Assembly: GCF_026167525.1 (NCBI RefSeq)
Contig: NZ_CP110679.1
Location: 3,273,501-3,337,500, forward strand
From: Sphingomonas sp. M1-B02
Lineage (GTDB): Bacteria; Pseudomonadota; Alphaproteobacteria; Sphingomonadales; Sphingomonadaceae
Direction of reading: 5' to 3'
Length of the DNA: 64,000 bases
In this document: positions 1-8,330 of the stretch, in pieces
Numbering within the stretch: position 1 is the stretch's first letter
Layout: each line of letters begins with the position of its first letter
Made by a program: the position numbers and the translations under genes
The notes under the pieces: model-generated
The model's database searches: none
The model's input: the letters and a program-made list of their open reading frames with translations, nothing else
What the model was told of the DNA's origin: nothing

Positions 1-1
1 C

Positions 2-829
2 GGGGCGGCGCGTGCGCTCAACGTGTCGCAGCCCTCGGTATCGAAAATGCTGCGCCATGCCGAATCGCTGCTCGGCTTCCATTTGTTCCAGCGCACCAAC
101 GGGCGGCTGGTGCCCACCGACGATGCGCACACCTTGTTCGGCGAAGTCGCCGAGATCCAGGACAAGGTCTATGCGCTGCGCGAGGCGGGCAAGAATCTGC
201 GCCGCGGGACCGGCGGTATCCTGCGGGTCTCGGCGCTGCCCAGCCTGGCGCTGCAGGCGCTGCCGACCGCGGTGGCGCGCTTCCTCAAGACGCGCGAGAA
301 TGTGAAGTTCGATCTCCAGACCGTCCATCATGACGATCTGCTGCGCAAGTTGTTCGAGCGCGAGACCGACATCGCCATCGCCTATGAGATCCCGCCGGCG
401 GCGCCGATCGATCACAAGGCGCTGGGCGAAGGCGAATTGGTGATCCTCTATCGCGAGGAGGAGATGCCCGGCGCGCCCGATCGGCTCGACCTGGAATGCC
501 TGCAGGGAAAGCGCTTCATAAGCGTCGCGACCAGCGGGCCGATCGGGCAGCTTTTCACCCAGGAGGTCCAGCGGCTGGGGATAGAGCTCAACGAAGTCGT
601 GATGGCGCGCACTTTCTATATCGCCACCGCGCTCGTGCAGCAGGGGGTGGGGATGACGGTGGTCGACAGCTTTACCGCGCAGGCCTCGCTGGTGCCCGGA
701 CTGGCGATGCGGCCGCTGAAGCCGCAGCTCACTTTCGGGGTGCATGCGATGTACCTCCACAATCGCCCGCTGACGGCGCTTGCCACCGATTTCCTGAAGA
801 CGCTGCGTAGCGTGATCGACGTGCCATAA
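2..829 (+). CDS. LysR-family transcriptional regulator, 5' end outside window (DgcR-like)
   Basis: The reading frame is open from the first bases of the window, so the start lies upstream. The first visible residues, AARALNVSQPSVSKMLRHAE, are the recognition-helix part of a LysR winged HTH. The remainder (about 255 residues) is the periplasmic-binding-protein-like effector domain. It sits about 70 bases upstream of dgcN on the same strand, ahead of a D-amino-acid cluster. In the described DgcN/DgcA D-glutamate pathway the LysR activator DgcR has the same position, so that role is inferred from context. The ligand is not readable from sequence. Confidence 0.88.
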   Translation, partial: GAARALNVSQPSVSKMLRHAESLLGFHLFQRTNGRLVPTDDAHTLFGEVAEIQDKVYALREAGKNLRRGTGGILRVSALPSLALQALPTAVARFLKTRENVKFDLQTVHHDDLLRKLFERETDIAIAYEIPPAAPIDHKALGEGELVILYREEEMPGAPDRLDLECLQGKRFISVATSGPIGQLFTQEVQRLGIELNEVVMARTFYIATALVQQGVGMTVVDSFTAQASLVPGLAMRPLKPQLTFGVHAMYLHNRPLTALATDFLKTLRSVIDVP

Positions 830-899
830 CGCGGAGCTATGGCGCGCGCGCCAGACGCTATGCGCAGACTTTTGAGCGCCCGCGATACGAGGGCTCGTG

Positions 900-1934
900 A
901 TGATCCCAGCACCCTATCTTCTCTATCTCGGCCACAGCACCGATTTCGTCGGCATCAAGACCTCGCGCGGGCTTGCCGCCTTCCGTCCCCAGGATTGCGT
1001 CGGCGAGTTTCGCTATGACGATTGCCCGCTGAGCGTGGGCATGCCGCGGATGAGCATCGCCGAGGGGGCCGCAGCGGGGGCGAAGACGCTCGTGCTCGGG
1101 GTGGCCAATTCGGGCGGAATGATGGGCCAGGCGCTGATCGACGATGCCGCCGCCGCGCTGGAGGCGGGGATGCATGTCGCCTCCGGGCTGCACCAGCGGC
1201 TGCGCGACGATCCGCGGCTGGTGGCGCTGGCGCGCGCGAAGGGCCTCCAGCTGTTCGACGTGCGCGATCCGCCCGCGAACCTCAAGGTCGGCAATGGCTA
1301 TGCGCGCGCCGGGCACCGATTGCTGACTGTCGGCACCGATTGCTCGGTCGGCAAGATGTATACGACGCTGGCGCTGGTGACGGGGCTGCGCGAGCGCGGC
1401 GTCACCGCCGATTTCCGGGCTACCGGGCAGACCGGAATCCTGATCGCCGGCGCGGGCGTGCCGGTGGATGCGGTGGTCGCCGATTTCATCTCGGGCGCGA
1501 TCGAGCAGCTGGCGCCCGCGCGCGACGATGATGGCTGGGATCTGATCGAGGGCCAGGGCTCGCTGTTCCACCCGAGCTTCGCTGGCGTCTCGACCGGACT
1601 GCTTCACGGCGCCCAGCCCGAGGCGATCGTGATGTGCCACGATCCGGTCCGCACCGATATGCGCGGCATTCCGGGCCGGGCGCTGCCGGGGCTCGCCGAA
1701 TGTATCGCGATGAACCTGCAGGTCGCGCGGCTGACCAGCCCTGAAGTCCGCGCGGTCGGCATCTGCCTCAATACCTCGGCGATGGACCCGGCCGAGGCGC
1801 GGGCAATCTGCCTGAAGACACAGGACAAGATCGGCCTTCCCTGCACCGATCCGATCGCCTTCGGCGTGAACGAGATACTCGACGAATTGCTATGCCCCGC
1901 ACCCTTAGCGCGCAGCACGACAGCTTTCCGCTAG
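900..1934 (+). CDS. dgcN: DUF1611-family protein, D-glutamate N-acetyltransferase DgcN-like
   Basis: 344 residues of the DUF1611 family. An N-terminal domain (about 1-135) is followed by a P-loop-type domain containing GTDCSVGKM near residue 148, typical of the family. DgcN is described as N-acetylating D-glutamate before racemisation by DgcA, and the partner gene is directly downstream with a 43-base overlap. An in-frame GTG at 897 precedes the ATG at 900. The ATG is preferred because GAGGG lies about 7 bases before it. Family and pairing are clear; substrate is inferred, since related DUF1611 proteins may accept other D-amino acids. Confidence 0.82.
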   Translation: MIPAPYLLYLGHSTDFVGIKTSRGLAAFRPQDCVGEFRYDDCPLSVGMPRMSIAEGAAAGAKTLVLGVANSGGMMGQALIDDAAAALEAGMHVASGLHQRLRDDPRLVALARAKGLQLFDVRDPPANLKVGNGYARAGHRLLTVGTDCSVGKMYTTLALVTGLRERGVTADFRATGQTGILIAGAGVPVDAVVADFISGAIEQLAPARDDDGWDLIEGQGSLFHPSFAGVSTGLLHGAQPEAIVMCHDPVRTDMRGIPGRALPGLAECIAMNLQVARLTSPEVRAVGICLNTSAMDPAEARAICLKTQDKIGLPCTDPIAFGVNEILDELLCPAPLARSTTAFR

Positions 1935-2881
1935 CCACCCCGTTCCGCATCTCGCGCGGCGTGAAGACGCAGGCGGAGGTGATCACGGTCGAGGTGGCGG
2001 AGAGGGGCGTGGCCGGCCGCGGCGAAGGCGTGCCTTATTCCCGCTATGGCGAGAGCATCGAGAGCGCGTTGGCGGCCGTCGAGGCGGTGCGTCCCGCGAT
2101 CGAGGGGGGCGCGGACCGCGATGCGCTGCTGACGCTGCTGCCGCCCGGTGCAGCGCGCAATGCGATCGACTGCGCTTTGTGGGACCTAGAGGCGCGCCTA
2201 TCCGGGCGCAGCGTCGCCAAGAGGATCGGCGCGACCGAGCCGGACCGGATCGAGAGTGCGCTCACGATCGGGCTCGACAACCCGTTCGCGATGGGGCTCG
2301 CGGCATCGAAGATCGCAGATGCGCCGCTGCTCAAGGTGAAGGTCGATGCCACGCTTCCCGACGCGCAGATTCGCGCGGTGCGCAACGCAGCGCCGAAAGC
2401 CCGGCTGATCGTCGATCCCAATGAAAGCTGGGATATGCGGCTGGTGGACGCGATGCAGCGGATGCTGGTCGATCTACGGGTCGACCTGCTCGAGCAGCCG
2501 GTGCCCTCGGACGCCGACGACTGGCTCGATGGCTATCAATCCGCGGTGCCGATCTGCGCCGATGAATCGGTGCATGTCGCCGCGGATCTCGACGTGATCG
2601 CGCGGCGCTACAGCCATGTGAACGTGAAGCTCGACAAGTCCGGCGGGCTTACCGCGGCGCTGGCGCTGGCCGAAGCGGCGCGGGCGCGGGGGATGGGGCT
2701 GATGACCGGCTGCATGATCAGCTCGTCGCTTTCGATCGCGCCGGCGCTGCACGTGGCGGCGATGTCGGACTTCGTCGACCTTGACGGGCCGATCTGGCTC
2801 AGGGAGGATCGCCCGGGCGGAGTACGCGACGCGCGCGGCTATCTGATTGCGCCGCAAAAAGGTTTCTGGGGAACGTCATGA
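1892..2881 (+). CDS. dgcA: Enolase-superfamily epimerase, N-acetyl-D-glutamate racemase DgcA-like
   Basis: 329 residues with the dipeptide-epimerase/muconate-lactonising layout: capping domain with FRISRG and GVPYSRYGES near the N-terminus, then a barrel carrying LKVKVD (lysine acid/base), LIVDPNESW, LLEQPVP, ICADESVH (metal-binding acids) and VNVKLDKSGGLT (second lysine). In the DgcN/DgcA pathway it epimerises N-acetyl-D-Glu to the L form. Annotation pipelines often call such proteins L-Ala-D/L-Glu epimerase; pairing with dgcN favours the racemase role. The start lies inside dgcN and the stop overlaps the next gene in ATGA, so translation is probably coupled. Confidence 0.82.
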   Translation: MPRTLSAQHDSFPLATPFRISRGVKTQAEVITVEVAERGVAGRGEGVPYSRYGESIESALAAVEAVRPAIEGGADRDALLTLLPPGAARNAIDCALWDLEARLSGRSVAKRIGATEPDRIESALTIGLDNPFAMGLAASKIADAPLLKVKVDATLPDAQIRAVRNAAPKARLIVDPNESWDMRLVDAMQRMLVDLRVDLLEQPVPSDADDWLDGYQSAVPICADESVHVAADLDVIARRYSHVNVKLDKSGGLTAALALAEAARARGMGLMTGCMISSSLSIAPALHVAAMSDFVDLDGPIWLREDRPGGVRDARGYLIAPQKGFWGTS

Positions 2882-4437
2882 AGGTCGCGCTGCTGTTGGG
2901 AATCGCGGGCCTCAGCCTCGGCGCCGCGGCGCCTCCCTCGCAGAATGTCGACCTGCTGATTCGCGGTGGCACGATCTACACCGGATCGACGGAGCCGTTC
3001 GTGGGCGATGTCGCGATAAGGGGCGATCGGATCGTGGCGGTCGGCAAGCGCGTGGATGCGACCGCTGCGCGCACGATCGACGCCAGGGGCATGATCGTCG
3101 CGCCGGGCTTCATCGATCCGCACACGCATATGGCCGACGCGCTGGCTTCGGACAAAGCCGAGGAGCGGCTGGTGCCAGCGTTCCTGATGCAGGGCGTCAC
3201 GACTGCCTTCATCGGCAATGACGGTGGGGGCAGCCCGGATGTCGGCAGGACATTGGCGAGCGCGGCGACCAAGCCGGTGGGGATCAATTTCGGGGCCTAT
3301 ACCGGCTTTGGCGCGGTGCGTGAGGCGGTGGTCGGCATGGCCGATCGTGCGCCGACCGCGGACGAACTGGCGCGGATGAAGGGGCTCGTCGCGACGGCGA
3401 TGTGCCAAGGCGCGCTGGGACTTTCCACCGGGCTGTTCTACGCGCCGCAGAGTTTCGCCAAGACCGACGAAGTGGTGGCGCTGGCGCGCGAGGCGGGGCG
3501 GCGTGGCGGCACCTATGACAGCCATATCCGCGACGAATCCTCCTACACGGTCGGGCTGACCGCGGCGATCGACGAGGCGATCCGGATCGGGCGCGAGGGC
3601 GGGTTGCCATCGCATATCAGCCATATCAAGGCGCTGGGCGTCGACGTGCAGGGCCAGGCGCCGGCGATCATCGCCCGGATCGAGGCGGCGCGGCGCGCGG
3701 GGCAAAGGGTGACCGCGGATCAATATCCCTGGTCGGCGAGCGGCACCAGCCTGGTCGCCTCGCTGATGCCGCTGTGGGCACAGGATGGCGGGCGGTCGGC
3801 ATTGCTCAAGCGCTTCGCCGACGCGGGGCTGGGCGAGCGGCTGCGCGCTGGGATCGTCGAGAATCTGCGCAAGCGCGGCGGAGCGGACAAGCTACTGATC
3901 GTCGAGGGGAAGTATGCCAATCGCACGCTGGCGGCGGTCGCGCAGGAATTGGGGCAGGACCCGGTGGAGGCCGCGATCAGCGTGATCCGCATCCAGGATC
4001 CGGGGGTCGTGTCGTTCAATCAGAGCGAGGCCGATATTGCGGCCTTCATGCGGCAGCCCTGGGTGATGACTGGCTCCGACGCATCGGGCGGGCATCCGCG
4101 CGTCTATGGCAGTTTTGCGCGCAAATATGCCAAATATGTCGTGGCCGACCGGGTGCTGACGCTGCGCCAGTTTATCGAGCGGAGTTCGTCGCTGACCGCC
4201 GATACGTTCGGGCTCGAGGGGCGGGGGCATCTGCGCAAGGGCGCGTTCGCCGATGTCGTGGTGTTCGATCCGAAGACCTATGCTGCGCGGGCGACCTATG
4301 AGCAGGCGACCTTGCTCGCTTCGGGCGTGCGCACCGTTGTGGTCAACGGGGTGTTGGCGGTGGAGAATGGCCGGATGACGGGCAAGGCGGCCGGCCGCGC
4401 GCTGCCGCACAAGCCGACCGCGGGGACCTGCGGCTGA
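2878..4437 (+). CDS. Secreted N-acyl-D-amino-acid deacylase (amidohydrolase superfamily)
   Basis: 519 residues. A hydrophobic signal peptide (MKVALLLGIAGLSLGAAA) is followed by an amidohydrolase fold: LIRGGTIYTG beta-sandwich start, FIDPHTHMAD (metal HxH near residue 82), SHISHIKALG near 245 (further metal histidines) and MTGSDASGGHPRVYGSF near 395 (catalytic Asp and the usual HPR.YG motif). The family hydrolyses N-acyl-D-amino acids to free D-amino acids. The signal peptide predicts a periplasmic enzyme feeding the symporter encoded next. Start ATG overlaps the dgcA stop (ATGA) and the stop overlaps the next start (TGATG). Confidence 0.85.
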   Translation: MKVALLLGIAGLSLGAAAPPSQNVDLLIRGGTIYTGSTEPFVGDVAIRGDRIVAVGKRVDATAARTIDARGMIVAPGFIDPHTHMADALASDKAEERLVPAFLMQGVTTAFIGNDGGGSPDVGRTLASAATKPVGINFGAYTGFGAVREAVVGMADRAPTADELARMKGLVATAMCQGALGLSTGLFYAPQSFAKTDEVVALAREAGRRGGTYDSHIRDESSYTVGLTAAIDEAIRIGREGGLPSHISHIKALGVDVQGQAPAIIARIEAARRAGQRVTADQYPWSASGTSLVASLMPLWAQDGGRSALLKRFADAGLGERLRAGIVENLRKRGGADKLLIVEGKYANRTLAAVAQELGQDPVEAAISVIRIQDPGVVSFNQSEADIAAFMRQPWVMTGSDASGGHPRVYGSFARKYAKYVVADRVLTLRQFIERSSSLTADTFGLEGRGHLRKGAFADVVVFDPKTYAARATYEQATLLASGVRTVVVNGVLAVENGRMTGKAAGRALPHKPTAGTCG

Positions 4438-5684
4438 TGCTCGCGGCGTGGTTCGCGATTCCCTTGTGGAAGCGCGTGCTGGGTGCGTTGGCGCTGGGGC
4501 TGGTTTTCGCATTGGTATGGCCCTCGGCGACGCCCTATGTGGCGTTCATGGGCGACCTGTTCGTCCGCGCGATCCGGATGCTGGTCGCGCCGATCGTGTT
4601 GGTGACGATCGCGGCGGGGATCACTTCGCTGGCTGATCCGAAGCGGCTCGGCGGGCTGGGCGGGCGGACGATCGGGCTGTTTGCGCTCACCACGGCGATC
4701 GCGGTTTCGATCGGGATGCTGGTGGCGACGCTGATCCAGCCGGGGGTCGGGGCGCCGCTGGGCACCGCGACCGCGCATGCGCTTGGCGAGCCGGTGACAC
4801 CCTATCAGCAGCTCATCGGCATCATTCCGATCAACATTTTCGACGCGCTGGCCAAGGGCGACATGCTGGCGCTGATCTTCGTGGCGATCCTGGTGGGGGT
4901 CGGCACGGTGATTGCGGGCGAGCCGGGCAAGCCGTTCGCGGCATTGCTGCAGTCGACCTCGTCGGTGCTGCTCAAGGTGGTCGGCATCGTCATGGAGGCG
5001 ACTCCCTTTGGCGTCTTTGCGCTGATCGCCAATGCGGTCGCGGCCAATGGCGCGGCGGTGTTCGTCAATGTGGGCTGGCTGGCGCTGGCGGTGGTGCTGG
5101 GATCGGCGATCCAGATCGTCCTGGTCCACAGCCTGATCCTGCGCTTCCTGGCAAAGCTGCCGGTGCTGCCCTTCTTCCGCGGGATCGTCGATGCGCTGGT
5201 GGTGGCCTTTTCGACCGCGTCCAGCTCGGCCACCTTGCCGGTGGCGATGCGGGTGGCGGAGAAGAATCTGGGCGTCGGTCGATCGGTCTTCTCGACGGTG
5301 CTGCCGTTGGGGGCGAGCATCGGCAAGGACGGGACGGCGATGTATGTCGGGCTGCTCAGCATGTTCGCGCTGCAGGCGTTCGGGGTGCCGCTGACGCCGC
5401 AGGTCTATGGCATGGTGCTGCTGACCGGGGCGCTTGCGGCGTTCGGGACGGCGCCGGTTCCCTCCGCTTCGCTGTTCATGCTGGCGGCGGTGCTTTCGGC
5501 AGTGGGCGTGGCGCCGGAGCAGACGGCGCTGGTGGTGGGCTTCGTGCTGCCGTTCGATCGGCTGCTCGACATGACCCGGACGGTGCCGAGCGCCAGCGCC
5601 AATTTGACGGTGGCGACGACGGTGGCGCAGTGGGAAGGCGAATTGGACGAGGCGGTCTATCGGGCGAAGGAGGATGGGGCATGA
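4437..5684 (+). CDS. Dicarboxylate/amino acid:cation symporter (DAACS family)
   Basis: 415 residues, strongly hydrophobic, with the glutamate-transporter layout: MLVAPIVLVTIAAGI early, the serine-rich re-entrant loop FSTASSSATLPVAM near residue 260, GASIGKDGTAMYVG near 300, and a C-terminal re-entrant segment with LPFDRLLDMTRT. These match GltP/DctA-type cation-coupled carriers for glutamate, aspartate or C4-dicarboxylates. Within this operon, uptake of glutamate-type products made by the deacylase and DgcN/DgcA is the likely job (inference). Gene ends overlap both neighbours by a few bases. Confidence 0.9.
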   Translation: MLAAWFAIPLWKRVLGALALGLVFALVWPSATPYVAFMGDLFVRAIRMLVAPIVLVTIAAGITSLADPKRLGGLGGRTIGLFALTTAIAVSIGMLVATLIQPGVGAPLGTATAHALGEPVTPYQQLIGIIPINIFDALAKGDMLALIFVAILVGVGTVIAGEPGKPFAALLQSTSSVLLKVVGIVMEATPFGVFALIANAVAANGAAVFVNVGWLALAVVLGSAIQIVLVHSLILRFLAKLPVLPFFRGIVDALVVAFSTASSSATLPVAMRVAEKNLGVGRSVFSTVLPLGASIGKDGTAMYVGLLSMFALQAFGVPLTPQVYGMVLLTGALAAFGTAPVPSASLFMLAAVLSAVGVAPEQTALVVGFVLPFDRLLDMTRTVPSASANLTVATTVAQWEGELDEAVYRAKEDGA

Positions 5685-7105
5685 GGCGGTTGCTGTTCCT
5701 GGCGCTTGTCCTTGCCACGCCGGCGACGGGGCAGACGTTGCAGCAGCGGGTGGAGACGACGCTGGACGAGGCGGCGACAGGGACTCGCTTCGGGCTGGTG
5801 GTGACGGACGCCGACGGCGCGGAGATCGTCGCGGTGAACCCCGATGGGCGGTTCATTCCGGCTTCGAATACCAAGATGTTTACGACTGCGGCGGCGTTTG
5901 CGACGGTGCCCGGACTTGATCAGCCCGATGTCGCCGGGGGCACCGCGGTGCGGATCGAGGGTTCCAACGTCATCCTGGAGGGGCATGGCGATGCGCGGCT
6001 TTCGAGCGCGGACGATTGCGCGGTGGATTGCCTGGCGACGCTGGCCGATGCGGTGGCGGCGAAGACGCGGCATGTGCGCGACGTGATCGGCGACGACACG
6101 CTGTTTCCCGACCAGCGCTGGAGCCCGGGGATGAGCTGGAACAATATCCCGTCGCGATCGGGCACCGGCATTTCGGCGCTGAGCCTGGACGATAATGAAC
6201 TGGTGATCCGGGTGACGCCGACGGTGCCGGGCGAGGTGCCGACGATCGACGCTTTGGGCTATTACCAGATCGAAAACCGCGCGTTGACGACCGCGGCGGG
6301 CGCCACCGCGCTTGGCTATGACCGCGATCCGAACCGGCGCGTGCTGAAGATCAGCGGCACGATCGCGGTGGGCGCTCCGGCGGGCACTTTGCGGGTGGGG
6401 ATCGACGATCCGGCGGATTACGCCGCGTGGCGGTTCAAGGCGTTGCTCGAGGCGCGCGGGGTGCGGGTGCGGGGCACCGCTTCGGCGCGGCATCGGGCGC
6501 TGGCGCCGGGCGACGATCCCGCGGTTCGCAAGGGTGCGCCGCCGGCGCGGCCGCCGGTGCAGGAAGCGCTGGCACGGCTGACGCCGCCGCCGCTGGCTGA
6601 GAATATCGTGACGATCAATAAGGTCAGCCAGAATCTGCATGCCGAGCTTTTGCTGCGCCGCGTGGGGCTGCAGCATGGGACGGGATCGATCGCCGACGGG
6701 CAGGCGCAGGTGCAGGCGATGCTGGAGCAAGCTGGGGTTCCGCGAACCGCCTATGACCTGTCCGACGGATCGGGCATGTCGAGCTACAATCGGGCGGCAC
6801 CACGCGGGACGGTGACGATGCTGCGCTGGATCGCAGAGCAGCCCTGGGGCTCGACGTGGCGGGCAAGCCTGCCGATCGGGGGGGTGGACGGGACCTTGTC
6901 GCGCCGGTTCAAGGGGACCGTGCTGGAGGGCAAGATCTTCGCCAAGACCGGGACGCTGAACGCGACCAACGCGCTTTCGGGCTATATGATCGCGAAGAGT
7001 GGGAAGGAACTGACCTTCTCTTCCTTTGCCAACGACATTCCGGCGGATGCCGGGGCTACCAAGTTCGTCGATGCTGCGCTCGTCCTGATCGCCGAGGCGA
7101 ATTAA
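5681..7105 (+). CDS. dacB: D-alanyl-D-alanine carboxypeptidase/endopeptidase (PBP4, DacB)
   Basis: 474 residues with a signal peptide ending near ATPATGQ. All three penicillin-binding motifs are visible: SNTK (nucleophile Ser62, Lys65), SSYN in the DGSGMSSYN segment, and KTG in FAKTGTLNATNALSG. The long region between SxxK and SxN is characteristic of class C low-molecular-mass PBPs (DacB/PBP4), periplasmic enzymes that trim D-Ala and cut murein cross-links. Start is the ATG overlapping the symporter stop (ATGA), preceded by a strong GAAGGAGGA site. Its place in the operon suggests release of D-amino-acid-containing products. Confidence 0.9.
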   Translation: MRRLLFLALVLATPATGQTLQQRVETTLDEAATGTRFGLVVTDADGAEIVAVNPDGRFIPASNTKMFTTAAAFATVPGLDQPDVAGGTAVRIEGSNVILEGHGDARLSSADDCAVDCLATLADAVAAKTRHVRDVIGDDTLFPDQRWSPGMSWNNIPSRSGTGISALSLDDNELVIRVTPTVPGEVPTIDALGYYQIENRALTTAAGATALGYDRDPNRRVLKISGTIAVGAPAGTLRVGIDDPADYAAWRFKALLEARGVRVRGTASARHRALAPGDDPAVRKGAPPARPPVQEALARLTPPPLAENIVTINKVSQNLHAELLLRRVGLQHGTGSIADGQAQVQAMLEQAGVPRTAYDLSDGSGMSSYNRAAPRGTVTMLRWIAEQPWGSTWRASLPIGGVDGTLSRRFKGTVLEGKIFAKTGTLNATNALSGYMIAKSGKELTFSSFANDIPADAGATKFVDAALVLIAEAN

Positions 7106-7114
7106 TCGCGGCTT

Positions 7115-7198
7115 CGTCATCCCGGCAAAAGCCGGGATCCAGAGCCACGCCGTGCATCGCTTTGTAACCTTGGATCCCGGCCTTCGCCGGGATGACGG
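7115..7198. repeat. Intergenic palindromic repeat (CATCCCGGC/GCCGGGATG type)
   Basis: An outer inverted repeat beginning CGTCATCCCGGC and ending GCCGGGATGACG encloses two inner hairpins and the segment GGATCCAGAGCC. It lies between convergent genes dacB (+) and the serine hydrolase (-) and could act as a bidirectional terminator. Related copies lie at 30341-30427 and 63641-63746. Confidence 0.8.
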
Positions 7199-7201
7199 AG
7201 T

Positions 7202-8206
7202 TTAGGCGGCGAAGGCGGCGATCACCGCATCGCCCGTGGCGGGGCGAAGCGCGAAGATGCCGCTGTCCTTGTGACGGGTGGGATGGACGCGGTTGGTGAG
7301 CAGGGTCCAGGCGAGGCCGCGGTCGAAATCGATCCACAGGCCGGTGCCGGTGAAGCCGGTATGGCCGATCGTCTCTGCCGAACAGGCCTGGCCGCCCGAC
7401 CAGCCGGCGAACTTGCGCTCCCAGCCGCAGGTGCGGTGCTCGTAGAAGGGCGTGCGGATCGCCTGCAGCATAGCAGGGCTGGCGCCGCTGCCGTCGAGCA
7501 GGCCCAAAGCGAAATCGAGGACGCCCGCGACGGTGCCGAACAGGCCGGCATGGCCGGTCTCGCCGCCGAGCGCCGAGGCGTTTTCGTCATGGACTTCGCC
7601 CTTGAGGATGCGGCCGCGCCAGTGGCAAAATTCGGTGGCGACGGCGGGGCCGGGGGGCGGGCCGAAGCTGAGGCCGGGGCCGAGTGGCCATGCGCTCAGC
7701 GGCTGGCCGGTGATCCGCTCGATCGCGATGCCGAGCAGGATGAAGTTGATGTCCGAATAGACCGGCGGGCCGTGGCGCCATTCGCGCTGGAGGACGAAGG
7801 CGCGGAGGCGCTGGGGGTCGTCGCCATAAGTGTAGATCGGCTCGACCGCGGGGAAGAAGCTGCGGTGGGCGAGACAGTCGCGGAAAGTGAGCTTGCGCTC
7901 GGGGGCGTTGGCCACGTCATATTGGCGCAGGTCGGGGATGGCGTCGGTGAGCGGGCGATCGAGGTCCAGGCGGCCCTGGTCGGCTAGCTGGAGGATCGCG
8001 GTGGTGGTGAAGATCACTTTGGAGACCGAGGCGAGATCGAACCAATGGGATTCGGCGAGGGGTTCGGGTTCGGGGAGGAGCGCGGCCATGCCGGCGTGGG
8101 TGGTCCAGCGCTGGCCGTCGGCGCGGACGATGCCGAGGGTGGCTCCGGGGATTTGGCCGGCGGCGAGGACGGCGGCGGTGGGGGCGAAGGCGGTTTCTAT
8201 GTTCAT
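7202..8206 (-). CDS. Beta-lactamase-family serine hydrolase
   Basis: 334 residues of the class C beta-lactamase/DD-peptidase superfamily. SVSK at residues 60-63 supplies the nucleophile, YSD near 148 the YxN-like tyrosine, and HTGFTGTG near 285 the KTG-equivalent motif. No signal peptide is evident, so a cytoplasmic esterase or amidohydrolase acting on small substrates is more likely than periplasmic beta-lactamase activity. It is next to an AmpG-like permease, which fits turnover of imported muropeptides (inference). A palindromic repeat abuts the start codon. Confidence 0.82.
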   Translation of the reverse strand: MNIETAFAPTAAVLAAGQIPGATLGIVRADGQRWTTHAGMAALLPEPEPLAESHWFDLASVSKVIFTTTAILQLADQGRLDLDRPLTDAIPDLRQYDVANAPERKLTFRDCLAHRSFFPAVEPIYTYGDDPQRLRAFVLQREWRHGPPVYSDINFILLGIAIERITGQPLSAWPLGPGLSFGPPPGPAVATEFCHWRGRILKGEVHDENASALGGETGHAGLFGTVAGVLDFALGLLDGSGASPAMLQAIRTPFYEHRTCGWERKFAGWSGGQACSAETIGHTGFTGTGLWIDFDRGLAWTLLTNRVHPTRHKDSGIFALRPATGDAVIAAFAA

Positions 8207-8210
8207 CTTC

Positions 8211-8318
8211 CCACCCCGGCGTAGGCCGGGGCCCAGTTGCGGAGGTTTTTGTGAGAGGGCGACTCGTTCGCCAATGAAGGGCGTCGCAGCTGGGCCCCGG
8301 CCTTCGCCGGGGTGGGGG
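8211..8318. repeat. Intergenic palindromic repeat (CACCCCGGC type)
   Basis: Outer arms CCACCCCGGC...GCCGGGGTGGG with inner GGGGCCCAG/CTGGGCCCC pairs surround a short unique centre. It sits between two minus-strand genes. Sequence differs from the CATCCCGGC family but the double-hairpin layout is the same. Confidence 0.75.
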
Positions 8319-8330
8319 CGATCGCGCGGC